DNA of 64,000 nucleotides from Blepharisma stoltei (lineage: Eukaryota > Ciliophora > Heterotrichea > Heterotrichida > Blepharismidae): contig CAJZBQ010000028.1 of NCBI GenBank assembly GCA_914767885.1, positions 682,001 through 746,000 on the forward strand, in the 5' to 3' direction. The translations under genes and the position numbers were made by a program. Of this stretch, positions 52,227-61,549 are shown one piece after another. Every line of letters starts with the position of its first letter. Position 1 is the first letter of the stretch. The notes under the pieces were generated by a model, which was given only the letters and a program-made list of their open reading frames with translations, was not told the DNA's origin and did no database searches.

Positions 52227-53246
52227 CTAAAAGCGCTCCTGAGCTATATCTTTTGACTTAAGATATTCTTCTTTAAGCTCACTCATCTCATCAGGGTCAT
52301 TTAGTTTTAAATCCTTCATATGAAAAGAAGTTTGCCGCTGAGATTTATCATTAGCTAGCTCAACCATAATCGGATCCTCAATTGCATCAGGCAAAGGAGC
52401 AGGCTTCGGCTCATATTCCTCAATTTTTTGATTAAACCTCACCCCTTTCACCTGTATCGGCTCATATTCAAAATTTTTTGTTTTTCCTTTCGGCGGATTT
52501 AATCTACTTTTTCACCTTTTATATATTTTGCACACATCATTAATTTCATCATTTAGCACAATCAGTTCATAAATATCCTCTTCATTAGACTCCTCCATAG
52601 ACTCCGCAATTCTTTTTTCAATATTTCTTTTGAACTCTTTCACAGTCCTCAATTTTTCCTTCACCTCACTAATATCTCCATTATTTTCAATCAGTTTTTT
52701 TATGCTTTTTAAAAGCATTTTTATTGAATTTTCTTCATCATTTGGTTCTATTTGTGGAAAAGTGACACCTTTATTTTTTAAATCCATGTAAATTTTGAAA
52801 AAAATTGTTTCTCTGCCCATTTCGTCAGCACCAAATCTCCCAGCTCATTCTTCTATACATTGTAGGAGAAGATTTAAAAAACCTGCTGATGCGTTTTGTT
52901 CAGATTTTGAGTCAGACTGGAATAGTGTTTTTCCTCTCTGAGGATCGCTTGAGTCTGACTGGTAAGAGCATAGAGATCGAAATCGTGAAGCTAATTTTTT
53001 GGCTAGATAGGTCAGAAAATAAGAATTCCCGGTATCAGCACAAGCTTTAATAATTTTTAAAGCCTGGAGTTTTATTGTAGGAGAATATTGGTGGGATTTT
53101 ATTAATTTTTTAAGATTCTGAATGAGAGATCGACAGGGGGAATAGCCTGCATTTGAGAATTCTTGAGCAATTTGGCTAATTAAAGCTGGGGCATCTATTG
53201 TAGTCAGAGCTCTTCTAATTAATTCATTAATTTCGTCTTCTTTCAT
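52227..53246 (-). CDS. VHS-GAT domain protein (TOM1/GGA-like trafficking adaptor), 339 aa
   Basis: The start MKEDEINELIRRALTTIDAP leads into a VHS-type helical solenoid: RSLIQNLKKLIKSHQYSPTI, KLQALKIIKACADTGN, FLTYLAKKLASRF, then QCIEEWAGRFG...IFFKIYMDLKNKGVTFP near residue 155. Next is a GAT-like three-helix region (IKMLLKSIKKLIENNGDISE, RNIEKRIAESMEESNEEDIY, LNDEINDVCKIYKRW). The C-terminal tail is Pro/Glu-rich. VHS-GAT proteins bind ubiquitinated cargo and Arf or endosomal partners and sort membrane proteins. UGA is Trp at three sites. Domain calls rest on helix pattern and order, so the identity is probable rather than certain. Confidence 0.7.
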
Positions 53247-53429
53247 TTATGAATTTTTTCTTATTGATTATAAGTTAAATATAGCACAGGAGAATCCCTA
53301 AATTAGCATAAAATTATCAAAAAATCAATATTTACTATAGGACAAAAATTGGAGAACTTGCTAAAACGCGCTAGAATAGTCAAGGAATTGCTAATCGTTG
53401 ATGGAAAAGCTAAGAAAAAACACAAGTTT

Positions 53430-53868
53430 AAGCTAAAATGTCTAAAATGGGCTAATAATAATCAAGTAGATTAGCCCTTATGCTAACATGAGCTAAAATA
53501 AATGCTAAAAAATTTTTTTTAGCTAAAATGTAAAAATGCACATTTAATAAAATCTACTATTTCAGACTAATTTTTTTAATATACATTGATGAGATAAAAT
53601 TACTAGCTGTGGCAATAAATTGATTAAATTGGGTATATTAAAGCATGTGTTCTTTATTATACTATATTATATAATATGATATCCCTTAACTTAATATAAA
53701 TATACAAATAGATAAAAACTTTTGCAAAGAAAGTTATCTTATCTAACAACTAGCAAATGATTATGGTGGCACAACATTTATTTTTTATTTTTAGCACGTA
53801 TTTACCTGATAATTAATTTTCTTGATGATTATTAGCCTATTTAGACATTTTTAGCTTATTATTCTGAA
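53430..53868. repeat. Element with about 37-bp terminal inverted repeats in spacer
   Basis: The left end AAGCTAAAATGTCTAAAATG and the right end (minus strand) AAGCTAAAAATGTCTAAATA both continue into GGCTAATAAT-ATCAAG. The left flank has further short TAAGCTAAAA-type repeats (53340-53560). The interior is AT-rich and noncoding. It lies between the VHS-GAT and RPS16 genes, so nothing shows whether it is excised. Confidence 0.65.
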
Positions 53869-53881
53869 AGAGAAACTTATT

Positions 53882-54337
53882 CTAACGATAACTCTTTTGT
53901 CTTCTTGCTCTTGCGCCAGGACCACCATATTTCTTAGGCTCCTTTCTTCTTGGGTCTGCCACCAGCAAGCTTCTATCATAAGCCAAAATCATTTCTTTTA
54001 TTTGTCTTTTTGATGCTTCGTCCACATATTTTTGGTAAAAAGCAATAATTCCTTTTGCGATGGCTTGTCTGACTGCATAGATTTGGCTTACATAGCCACC
54101 ACCGTGAACTCTGATTTTAAAGTCGACTTTGCTGAATCTGGATTCCCCAAGAAGGAGAATTGGCTCTAGTACTTTAACTCTCAATGTCTGTGGCTCCACC
54201 AGATGCAGAGGGACACCATTAACTCTGATCATTCCTTTGCCTTTGGTGATCAATGCAACTGCCTGAGCGTGCTTCTTTTTTCCGTATGTTTGGACACTTT
54301 CGACGCGTGGAAGATGAGTATGGACAGGCTGGGCCAT
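53882..54337 (-). CDS. RPS16: 40S ribosomal protein S16 (uS9)
   Basis: 151 aa, complete and uninterrupted. Contains [21 protein letters not shown] at the N-terminus and [22 protein letters not shown] in the middle. The invariant C-terminus [24 protein letters not shown] reaches the P-site tRNA in the small subunit. Length matches eukaryotic S16 (about 145 aa). No intron or IES. The start at 54337 follows a short AT-rich leader; the divergent PARN gene starts 85 bp away. Confidence 0.97.
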   Translation of the reverse strand: MAQPVHTHLPRVESVQTYGKKKHAQAVALITKGKGMIRVNGVPLHLVEPQTLRVKVLEPILLLGESRFSKVDFKIRVHGGGYVSQIYAVRQAIAKGIIAFYQKYVDEASKRQIKEMILAYDRSLLVADPRRKEPKKYGGPGARARRQKSYR

Positions 54338-54421
54338 TTTAAGATTTATGGTAAACTTTTGATCTAGTAAAGCTCCATTAAATAAGGATAAAATTATCTA
54401 GGAAAGGAAAGCTAGCTTTGA

Positions 54422-55852
54422 ATGGAAGTCACAAGATCGAATTTATCCAAAATCCTGCCTAATTTAACCACGATTTTCCGAAATGCAGATTTTCTTTCTT
54501 TTGATATGGAATTCACAGGTTTGCCTCAAGATTTCTCATATGATAAATATTCAAATCTATCACAATACTTGATGTTAAGAGACAGCATTCTTAAATATTT
54601 TCCATTTCGTGCAGGGATCTGTGCATTCTCTATAACCCCTGAGTCTATCAAGGTATATCCTTACACATTTTATCTATTCCCGTCGACATCTCACCCCCTT
54701 GATCGTTCCTACTCAATTTCTAACGATATGAAATTCGCCGCAAAATCAGGCCTCGATTTCAATAAACTTTTCAAAGAAGGAATTGGCTTTAAATCAAGGG
54801 TCGATATTATAGAAAAAACTAATAAAAATTATAAAGAAATTTCTCATGATATGAGAGCTTTTCATGCTTTGTGTAGAGATAAAGTCTTGCTTTGGGATGA
54901 TGAAGATGATGAAATTTTATTAGATGCCAAATATATGAGATTTCATGTAATTGATTACACAATTCAAGAACTGGAAAAAGAGTTTGGGGTTACTGGAGAA
55001 ATCAAGAGGGAAAATGAAATACCTGTAGGAATTTTGTTAAGAAGAGGCAAGAGGGAGCAAAAAATAGTAAACATTGATGGATTTTCACAAGTTATTGATT
55101 TAATGCTAGGCAAACCACTTGTTGGGTACAACATGTATTTTGACCTTTTGCATTTATATGATAAATTTATCAATCCACTTCCTATAAACTTTAATGAGTT
55201 TGCTTTCAATTTGCAAGAAAAATTCCCTGACCTGCTTGATACAAAATCAATTATTCAAACATCAGCAGCAGTAAACCAATATGTAACTAATAATTAGTTT
55301 GGCAATGCAAGGCTATCACAAGGTTTACATGATTGCTGAGATATTTTGCAAAAAGATAAAGAATATCAATCATCTTTAAAATTTGAAATTGAGCCTCCTT
55401 TTGATGGAAAGGTTCAGCATAGTGCAGGATTTGACGCTTTTATATCAGGCTCTATCCTCTTAAAATCAATGAAAATAATGAATCTTCCCCTGAATAAAAT
55501 TTTTGAGAAATCAAAAAATAAATTCTTTTTCTCAGTAAACAAAAAATGTGTGGATTTAGAAAAGCAGAAAAAAGAAGAAATTTTTCTATTGAAGCTTGAA
55601 AGCGAGATTGAGCAAAAAGAGTTAAAAGAGCATTTGGAAAAGATTTATGGGACAATTTTTTTGCTGGAAGCTAAAGAAATGCCTTTAACTTATTTTGTGA
55701 TCCCCAAAACACAAAAAGCAAAAAAACAAATTGAGAATATGTTGAAGCATAAGACACCTTCTCTGCAGATTTCGAAAACAGAAGGGAAGTTTTCAGTATA
55801 TCAAAAAGATCAAAAAATCGAAAAATGCCAAATTGAGTTATGCTTAAATTAA
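54422..55852 (+). CDS. PARN: PARN-type poly(A)-specific 3' exoribonuclease, about 471 aa
   Basis: A DEDD-family deadenylase. The first catalytic pair is in LSFDMEFTGLPQD (Asp and Glu near residues 28-30). A central region with an insertion (residues 120-220) follows, then the second motif VGYNMYFDLLHLYDKFINPLP and, after a 15-nt intron (55283-55297), HSAGFDAFISG with the catalytic His and Asp. The C-terminal part is Lys-rich with an IYGTIFLLEAKE strand, perhaps a reduced RNA-binding fold. It removes poly(A) tails or trims small RNAs. The gene is smaller than animal PARN (about 640 aa) and lacks an evident R3H domain; PNLDC1/Trimmer-like proteins are an alternative, of interest because such enzymes trim small RNAs in other organisms. 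Confidence 0.85.
55283..55297 (+). other. 15-nt intron in PARN gene
   Basis: GTAACTAATAATTAG with in-frame stops; splicing joins AAVNQY to FGNARLSQGLHDCWD. Confidence 0.9.
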
Positions 55853-56203
55853 TTATCACTCTTTTCTAAGTTTCTTATCTTGGAATTAATAAATCACACT
55901 AATTCTAATTGAGCCCATGAATATTTTCAGCTTCAAATAGGCAAGTTAAAACATTTTATAAATAAAGCCTTATGTTTTCAGCTGGGAAGTAGTCTAACCA
56001 TAAAAAGCCTAAAAACGATACAAATTTTTAAAAGCTGCCATGGCTAAATGCAATATCTATGCTTTTAGATTGAATGCATCTATCTGATCTTTTAATGATT
56101 ATAAGCTTAAGCCTTACTTATATTTATATGAAGGTATATTTGACACTATATGCACTTTTTTACTGAAAATTGCAGTTTTCAACAAAGTTTGTTAACTAGT
56201 TAC
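55853..56203. other. AT-rich convergent spacer
   Basis: About 350 bp between the stops of PARN (plus) and RPL39 (minus). Nothing recognisable. Confidence 0.5.
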
Positions 56204-56374
56204 TTAAACCTTGAGCTTGGTTCTTCTCCAGTGTCTTCTCTTAGAATTGTAGCGCTGAGTATTGTCTGTCTTATAGAAAGCCCATCTAGGCATAGGCCTG
56301 TTTTGTTTTCTCAGTCTGCCCATCGTTTTTTTCGCTCTCAGAGATTTGACAGCTCCCTATATAGTTTTTACCAT
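56204..56374 (-). CDS. RPL39: 60S ribosomal protein L39 (eL39), 51 aa, intron directly after ATG
   Basis: The coding sequence is split: ATG at 56374-56372, a 15-nt intron at 56371-56357, then 56356-56204. The product begins [20 protein letters not shown] and ends with the family signature [16 protein letters not shown], at exactly the 51 residues usual for eL39. The protein lines the exit tunnel of the large ribosomal subunit. It is easy to miss because both exons are short and the first is only the start codon. Confidence 0.93.
56357..56371 (-). other. 15-nt intron in RPL39
   Basis: Minus-strand GTAAAAACTATATAG. It begins immediately after the start codon and ends with an in-frame TAG. Confidence 0.9.
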
Positions 56375-57058
56375 TTGCGAGATTTATTTATTAATGGCCG
56401 ATCCTTTTATAATAAATAGTCGAAGCAGTCAATTATAAAAATTATACTGTCTTGGACCTTTTTCTTGTCTCTTTGAGATGTCTATTCGTAATAGCATGAC
56501 TGATCATTTAAAAGACTTACCCACATAAACATTTTAATAAAGATTAAAAAATGCATCACAGATAGAGAAATTCATCTAAAATTGCAGGATTTATTTAGAA
56601 AACAATTATTATTGCTAAACTCTAACTTCTCATCCAAAATCACAGAAAATTGAGATCAGTTTACATTAACAATTATTTAGCTTTACTCTGTCCTTTAATG
56701 AGTGAACAAAATTATTGAAAAATTCTGCTTTTTAGGGGGGTTATTTTAATCTGAAGAAAAGATCAGTGAAGTGTTGCAGTTTGAGCTTTCATGGATAAAT
56801 TGAATTTTCTTCAGATTTAATTTTTGAAAAGCTTTTAGAAAGATCCTATATTAGGAAGTAATGTCTAAATAAAATAAATGTAATAGTTTTTTAATAAAAT
56901 ATATTAGATATTAATTAATAGTTTGATTGGAATTTGGCCACACCTATTAAATTTGAAATATCTTAATTTTACAATATAAAATTTATAAATTTAATGCATT
57001 TTGCTTTCGAATTTTTGTAAAAATAAGGGATTTATGGAAAACGCGTTATATATAAAAT
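56375..57058. other. AT-rich spacer with possible decayed MITE A
   Basis: TTTAATGAGTGAACAAAATT near 56695 and core-like AT-rich sequence near 56970-57050 recall subfamily A, but no clean ends remain. Otherwise no ORF or RNA gene. Confidence 0.35.
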
Positions 57059-57697
57059 TTAAAAAAATGAGCAACCTCTCTGAGCTTGCGAAAAATCTTG
57101 TACCTCCAAATGGACTGAGCTAGATTTATCTTCTTTTTCATCATCTAATTTTATCAAATTGACTCTTCCATGCTTCATATCACTATTTCCTCGATAATCC
57201 CCAATATTAGCCTTTGTTTCTTTCAATACTTCTTTTCTCCTCTCAATATCATCTAACTGGCCTCTAAGTTTCGTAACTTCTTCTTGGACACTACTAAATT
57301 TCCCAGTCAATCCTTCAATATTCGTATGTATATTTGCTAAAACCTCAGCCTTGCTTGCTTCTTTTCTAATTCCTTCTTGATGATACTTATTCAGTTCATA
57401 CATACCCCATGTAAACAAAGTCCCATAAACTAAAATTTCTCCAAAAAATTCGATACCTTGGTCAACTGCTTTATCTTCTGTTAGAGGCTTGATATAAGAG
57501 TCGCCGCCAGACATATTAAAAGCTCGCCTTTGGATTCTAATATTAATGGTATGATAAAATTGCCCTAAATTAACAAGGACTTTTTTTGTATACATGGATT
57601 GCCTGTTGTTGCTTTTTAGTCCTAGTTTTATGTAGTTCGTGACAGGCTTAGTAAACATCCTGATCGTCAAAGACAGAAGTTTCCCCCAAGGTACCAT
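57059..57697 (-). CDS. OPA3: OPA3-like mitochondrial protein, 212 aa
   Basis: The start MVPWGKLLSLTIRMFTKPVT follows the OPA3 pattern (K/P-L-x-L-x-IR---KP-AN-IK). Next comes FYHTINIRIQRRAFN and then IKPLTEDKAVDQGIEFFGEILVYGTLF, the second conserved block with a hydrophobic segment. A coiled coil (LTGKFSSVQEEVTKLRGQLDDIERR) and a charged tail finish the protein. OPA3 proteins sit in the mitochondrial inner or outer membrane and affect lipid and energy metabolism. Length is a little above the human protein (about 180 aa). No insert. Confidence 0.8.
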   Translation of the reverse strand: MVPWGKLLSLTIRMFTKPVTNYIKLGLKSNNRQSMYTKKVLVNLGQFYHTINIRIQRRAFNMSGGDSYIKPLTEDKAVDQGIEFFGEILVYGTLFTWGMYELNKYHQEGIRKEASKAEVLANIHTNIEGLTGKFSSVQEEVTKLRGQLDDIERRKEVLKETKANIGDYRGNSDMKHGRVNLIKLDDEKEDKSSSVHLEVQDFSQAQRGCSFF

Positions 57698-57782
57698 TTA
57701 TGTCTATAATGAATTATATTTATAGCTCAAAAATCTTTTAAATTTCAAAATAAATTAATTTACAAGTTAATTAAATAATTAT

Positions 57783-59756
57783 TTATCTTTTGTCTTTTTC
57801 TATTTGCAATCTCCAGGATTCTGAAAATTCATTGAATTTAGACATGAATTCTTGGTGGTATCCTTCAGTAGAGGGTTTTGGGATTGATAGCTTTGGCACT
57901 GAAGCAGTTATATCACGCTTCATGCTTGAAACATCTGAATAGTCTGTACTGCTAGCTGAGTCTTCACCAGCTGAAATTAGGGGGCTTTTGTGCTCTTTTG
58001 GCTTTTTTTTGAGATTGTTATATATTTCTTGAATTGGATACCCTTGTTTTTCAAGAGTGCTTACTCCCCCCCCCCCCCCTCCGTGAGCGAACAAAAAAAT
58101 TTTGTTCACTCACGGAGGGGGGTTAATTTTTTTTTTAAAAAAAATTTATATATAAATTTTATAAAAAATATTTTTTTCGAAATTTAAAAAAATCCTAATT
58201 TGCAAAAATTGGGAAGCAAATATTAATTTAATTTGCAAAATTTATGTTTTAAAACGCAATTTGTTTAAAATTAAACAGAATTAGCTCTAGATTTCATTAT
58301 ACTAATTATCACTTATATATCAAAATTTTTTTCCATTAAAATTTTTTCTATTAAAAAAAATTTTTGTTCGCTCACGGAGGGTGGGTTTTTGGTCAAAAAA
58401 TGGTGATTTTTCTAATGGTTTTGTTCGCTCACGGAGGGGGGGGGGGAGTTAGTAGTTTTATATACTTTTTCTCTCTTACTATAGACTCATGTAGCTTCTT
58501 GTTAACTAAATTTAACTCACTCCACCCCTTTAAATTGTATCAAGAAATTCTGTTCAAATTTAAAGAGGACTAAGAACAATTTTATATATAAATTTTCTCC
58601 ATAAATATTTTTTTAAATTTTAATTTATTTTATGAAGATTACATAAAAAAATTAATGCAAAACGTATACTTGCGTTTTTCCAATAATTATTTAAACTAAT
58701 TTTATAAAAATTAGTATTTTCACTTAAAAAATTTATATTAAATTTTTTCTATCAAAATTTTTAAAAGAATATAAATTGAGCATGAAAAAAATTTTATTGA
58801 AAATTTTATTAAAAATTTTAATAAATTATGCGAAAATTGTTTAAATAACGTTCTACTTGCACTTTTTCATGACTAATTTATATAGAAAATTAATATTATC
58901 ATCTATAAAATTTTGCTAATGCACCCAAATGAAATATTATCAATATTTTGTTTCGACTTAAAGGGGAGTCAGATTTCAAATTTTTACATTGCTCTGCTAG
59001 CTTATCATTTTGTTGATTTTTAACCAATCTTGCCAAATTTACAGAATCTTGATTTTCTGCTAAATCAAAAGATTTTTTCAATATTTTTTCATTTTTAAGC
59101 TGATTTTTACACAAATGTTCAATATACCCATCATAAATATCTTTTATTTTTATTAAAACAGACGTAAACTCATTATCATTTTCCAGCACTTTTAAAAATG
59201 TCCTTTTTGCACATGATAAATATTTATCAAATTTCAAATCCATATCTATGTTTTCTATTTTCTGAAGTTCTTGGTCAAACTTATGCTCAAAATCGCTTAT
59301 CGTTTTAGATTTTTGAATTACTTTAATTGAGCTCTCATGAAAAATCTGCTTATAATTATCCATAGATTGGTCTAATTTTTCTATTTTTTCATCATTAGAA
59401 TTAACTACTGATGACAGTGCTAAAGTTTTGTTAAGAGGGTCAATAGCAAAACTAGAAGAAAAGGACCTACTGTTCCGTTTCGACTTTAGCTTAGGTTTTA
59501 TGTCAATTTTGGTCAGATTTAGATCATTTGGATTCTTAATAGATGATTTTGATCTGGGTTTTATAATTTTTTTCATTGGGGACTTGCTCTTAAGTTTCGT
59601 TGTTTCGTTTAGCTTGGGGAATTTTGAAAGGGATAGGCCAAGATTTGAGTAGGCTTTGGAGAAAGAGGAATGAATTTGCTGGGCTTGTGATGATTTATCA
59701 GGTTTAGGGACTAAGGATTCGCTGCTTTGCTTTCTTGATAGACTCGGTCCTGACAT
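57783..59756 (-). CDS. Coiled-coil protein, about 367 aa, three coding segments
   Basis: ATG 59756 (MSGPSLSRKQSSESLVPKPD). A basic Ser/Lys-rich N-terminus is followed by a helical part (NSNDEKIEKLDQSMDNYKQIF; KNQQNDKLAEQC). A 482-bp IES (58503-58984) leads to a tiny coding segment of about 50 bp (NKKLHESIVREKKYIKL). A 388-bp MITE A copy (58062-58449) is then skipped to STLEKQGYPIQEIYNNLKKK and the end FNEFSESWRLQIEKDKR. After both excisions 1,104 nt remain in frame. The TA choice for the first IES has an alternative at TGA that adds eight helical residues. No family recognised. Confidence 0.7.
58062..58449. mobile_element. MITE subfamily A, full copy, as IES (388 bp)
   Basis: TA at 58062 and 58450. 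It has a C-run of about 14, CTCCGTGAGCGAACAAAA with its inverse immediately after, the AT-rich core, two more inverse copies and a long G-run. Very similar along its length to 37196-37580. Confidence 0.9.
58503..58984. mobile_element. IES with CCTTTAA-type terminal repeats (482 bp)
   Basis: TA at 58503 and 58985. The ends align as AAATTT-AACT-ACTCC-CCCTTTAA on the two strands. The interior is AT-rich. Deletion joins LAEQC to NKKLHESIV. Confidence 0.65.
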
Positions 59757-60141
59757 TTATCTTATGAAAGACCTCTTAAATTTTGATTAAACTTTATTTC
59801 GCCTGATTGAGCTGATTTTAATAATAAAATATAATAAATGTGTTCTATCATAATCAATTTGAGCAAAAAATCATTTATTTTAATAATATGTTATAATATG
59901 AAATCAAAAATTCAATCTAATAATTTGGGAATTTAAAATTATATTTAACTAATGTATTCTGCTAGATAAAAATAATATAAATCGATATCAATTATTTATC
60001 AAGATTTACATAAGAGGTAAATAAAATCAAAAAAATATTAATTCTGAACTGATAAGATTCCTAAAATAAAAAACTTGAGTGTATAATTATTGTACATATT
60101 ATCAATAAAGGCCACAAAAAATACACTGATGCGTTAAAATA
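59757..60141. other. AT-rich divergent spacer
   Basis: 385 bp with no ORF or repeat that I can support. Confidence 0.5.
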
Positions 60142-60960
60142 ATGAAAAATAGAGTCATTATCCATGATCATCTGACTACGAAACCAAGCTGTAACGGGAA
60201 TTCTAAAAGCACAATACAGCTTGAAGAAGAAACAGATATAGTCTGAGTTTTCTTTTGGATAGGGCTGTCGATTATTCCTGATGGAAAAAACAAGAAATTG
60301 GTGAAATCAACTATATTACTTGACAGCTCCCCAAGCAACCCTCATGATTTAGGGTGTCTGCTATTTTGGAGAGATTTGACCAAACTAACATTAGTTAGCT
60401 TCACCAGCTTCCCTTTTTCCCTCAGGAAGCCCGAGCCAAAATAATATTCAGGCTATAATCAAAAACAGTCCTTTGCCGAAGAAGTCGAAGAAATAACCTC
60501 CTTTCTCTCAACCTCCCATGGGAGCATTCAAACTTTACTAGACCAATGTAGAAAAGCCACTGATGAATACCAAAGTTTAAGAAGGCAGCTGAATCATTTA
60601 AAATTCACCAAAGACCTAAACGAAGCCACAAAAGATGTGAAAATCGGGCTGGTATTTTATAATTAGCTTCATGAAACAATTAACAAAAAAACTGAGGAAG
60701 TTAAGATGATGGCACGCGAAAAGAAAAGGGTCGAAAAAGTGCTTAAAAATACAGAAAAAGCAAGAAAAGACCTGCATACAGAACTTAGAAATAAAGAAAC
60801 CCTAATAAGGGATCTTGAACAGGTAAATAATAAAGAAACAATTTCTTTAGCGAATTTGTATTATGAGGTCACACTTGCAGCTCATAAGCTGGCCCAAAGC
60901 GAAAAAAAAGCTGACAGACTTGAAGATTATATTAGAACCCATTATAAAAATAAAAGATAA
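60142..60960 (+). CDS. Coiled-coil protein with one unexplained in-frame TAA
   Basis: ATG 60142 (MKNRVIIHDHLTTKPSCNGN). A globular N-domain of about 100 residues (EETDIVWVFFWIGLSIIPDG, LLFWRDLTKLTLVSF) precedes a long coiled coil (SFAEEVEEITSFLSTSHGSIQ, ATDEYQSLRRQLNHLKFTKD). After a 15-nt intron (60652-60666) this continues LHETINKKTEEVKMMAREKK... to DYIRTHYKNKR-TAA. At 60442-60444 a TAA interrupts the frame (KPEPK*YSGYNQK); no 15-nt intron or TA-bounded deletion removes it. It may be a sequencing error, an unrecognised IES edge, or the boundary between a gene start and a shorter protein. The order head then coiled coil resembles XRCC4-superfamily proteins, but I cannot confirm that. Confidence 0.55.
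60652..60666 (+). other. 15-nt intron in coiled-coil gene
   Basis: GTATTTTATAATTAG, ending in an in-frame TAG; splicing joins KDVKIGL to LHETINKKTEEV. Confidence 0.88.
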
Positions 60961-60986
60961 ATAATTTTTGTGACAAATAATAATAA

Positions 60987-61437
60987 ATGTGTAAACAGCT
61001 TGGAGTTGGCCTGCTTTTCATTGTCCTCGTTGGAGTAGGTGCTATGATGTGTGCTTACCCATCTGAAGTTCAGCAAAAAACTATAAAATTCTATATGTTG
61101 TATTTTATTATAAAGGTGCGTTTATTATTAATTGCCTAACATTAAATAATTTTTTTATTCAAAAAATGAGCTTAAGTATCCAAGATATAATACAAAGCTC
61201 CCTATGGTTCCTCTTACAAACATCCACACGATTGCTGGCGCATTTCTAGTCCTCTCAGCATGCTTGATGATTACACTTTCTAAACATAGAGCTTGCTTTT
61301 TATTCACTGCAATGCTAGTTAATATTGCCCTCCAAGGAAATCCTTTTATATCTGGACTCAATCAAGGAGAGCAGATGATAGCGATGATTACCCTTACTAA
61401 ATCAATAGCCATTATTGGTGGAAGTTTACTTCTCTAG
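60987..61437 (+). CDS. Small multi-pass membrane protein, 128 aa after IES removal
   Basis: ATG 60987 (MCKQLGVGLLFIVLVGVGAM). Four hydrophobic helices are visible: VGLLFIVLVGVGAMMCAYP; a short one near KFYMLYFIKYPRY; TIAGAFLVLSACLMITLSKH; and KSIAIIGGSLLL at the C-terminus. A 64-bp IES (61109-61172) breaks the gene; deletion joins FYMLYFI to KYPRYNTKLPMVPLT. The layout is like small DoxX/SURF4-type membrane proteins, but that is only a shape resemblance. It starts 26 bp after the stop of the preceding gene. Confidence 0.65.
61109..61172. other. Short IES (64 bp)
   Basis: TA-bounded AT-rich insert with a stop; deletion keeps frame in the small membrane protein. Confidence 0.8.
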
Positions 61438-61549
61438 CTAATAATTAAGAAATAATGCTATCGGCATCAAATTTGTATTTAAATTAATTTTTGAGATTTA
61501 TTGAGGATTGGAGAATCCAATAAAATTATAAATAAATATTTAGAAAAAA

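Noticed and set aside
56150-56419. 89-aa plus-strand ORF
   Set aside because: It is the antisense shadow of RPL39, whose 51-aa product and 15-nt intron are unambiguous.
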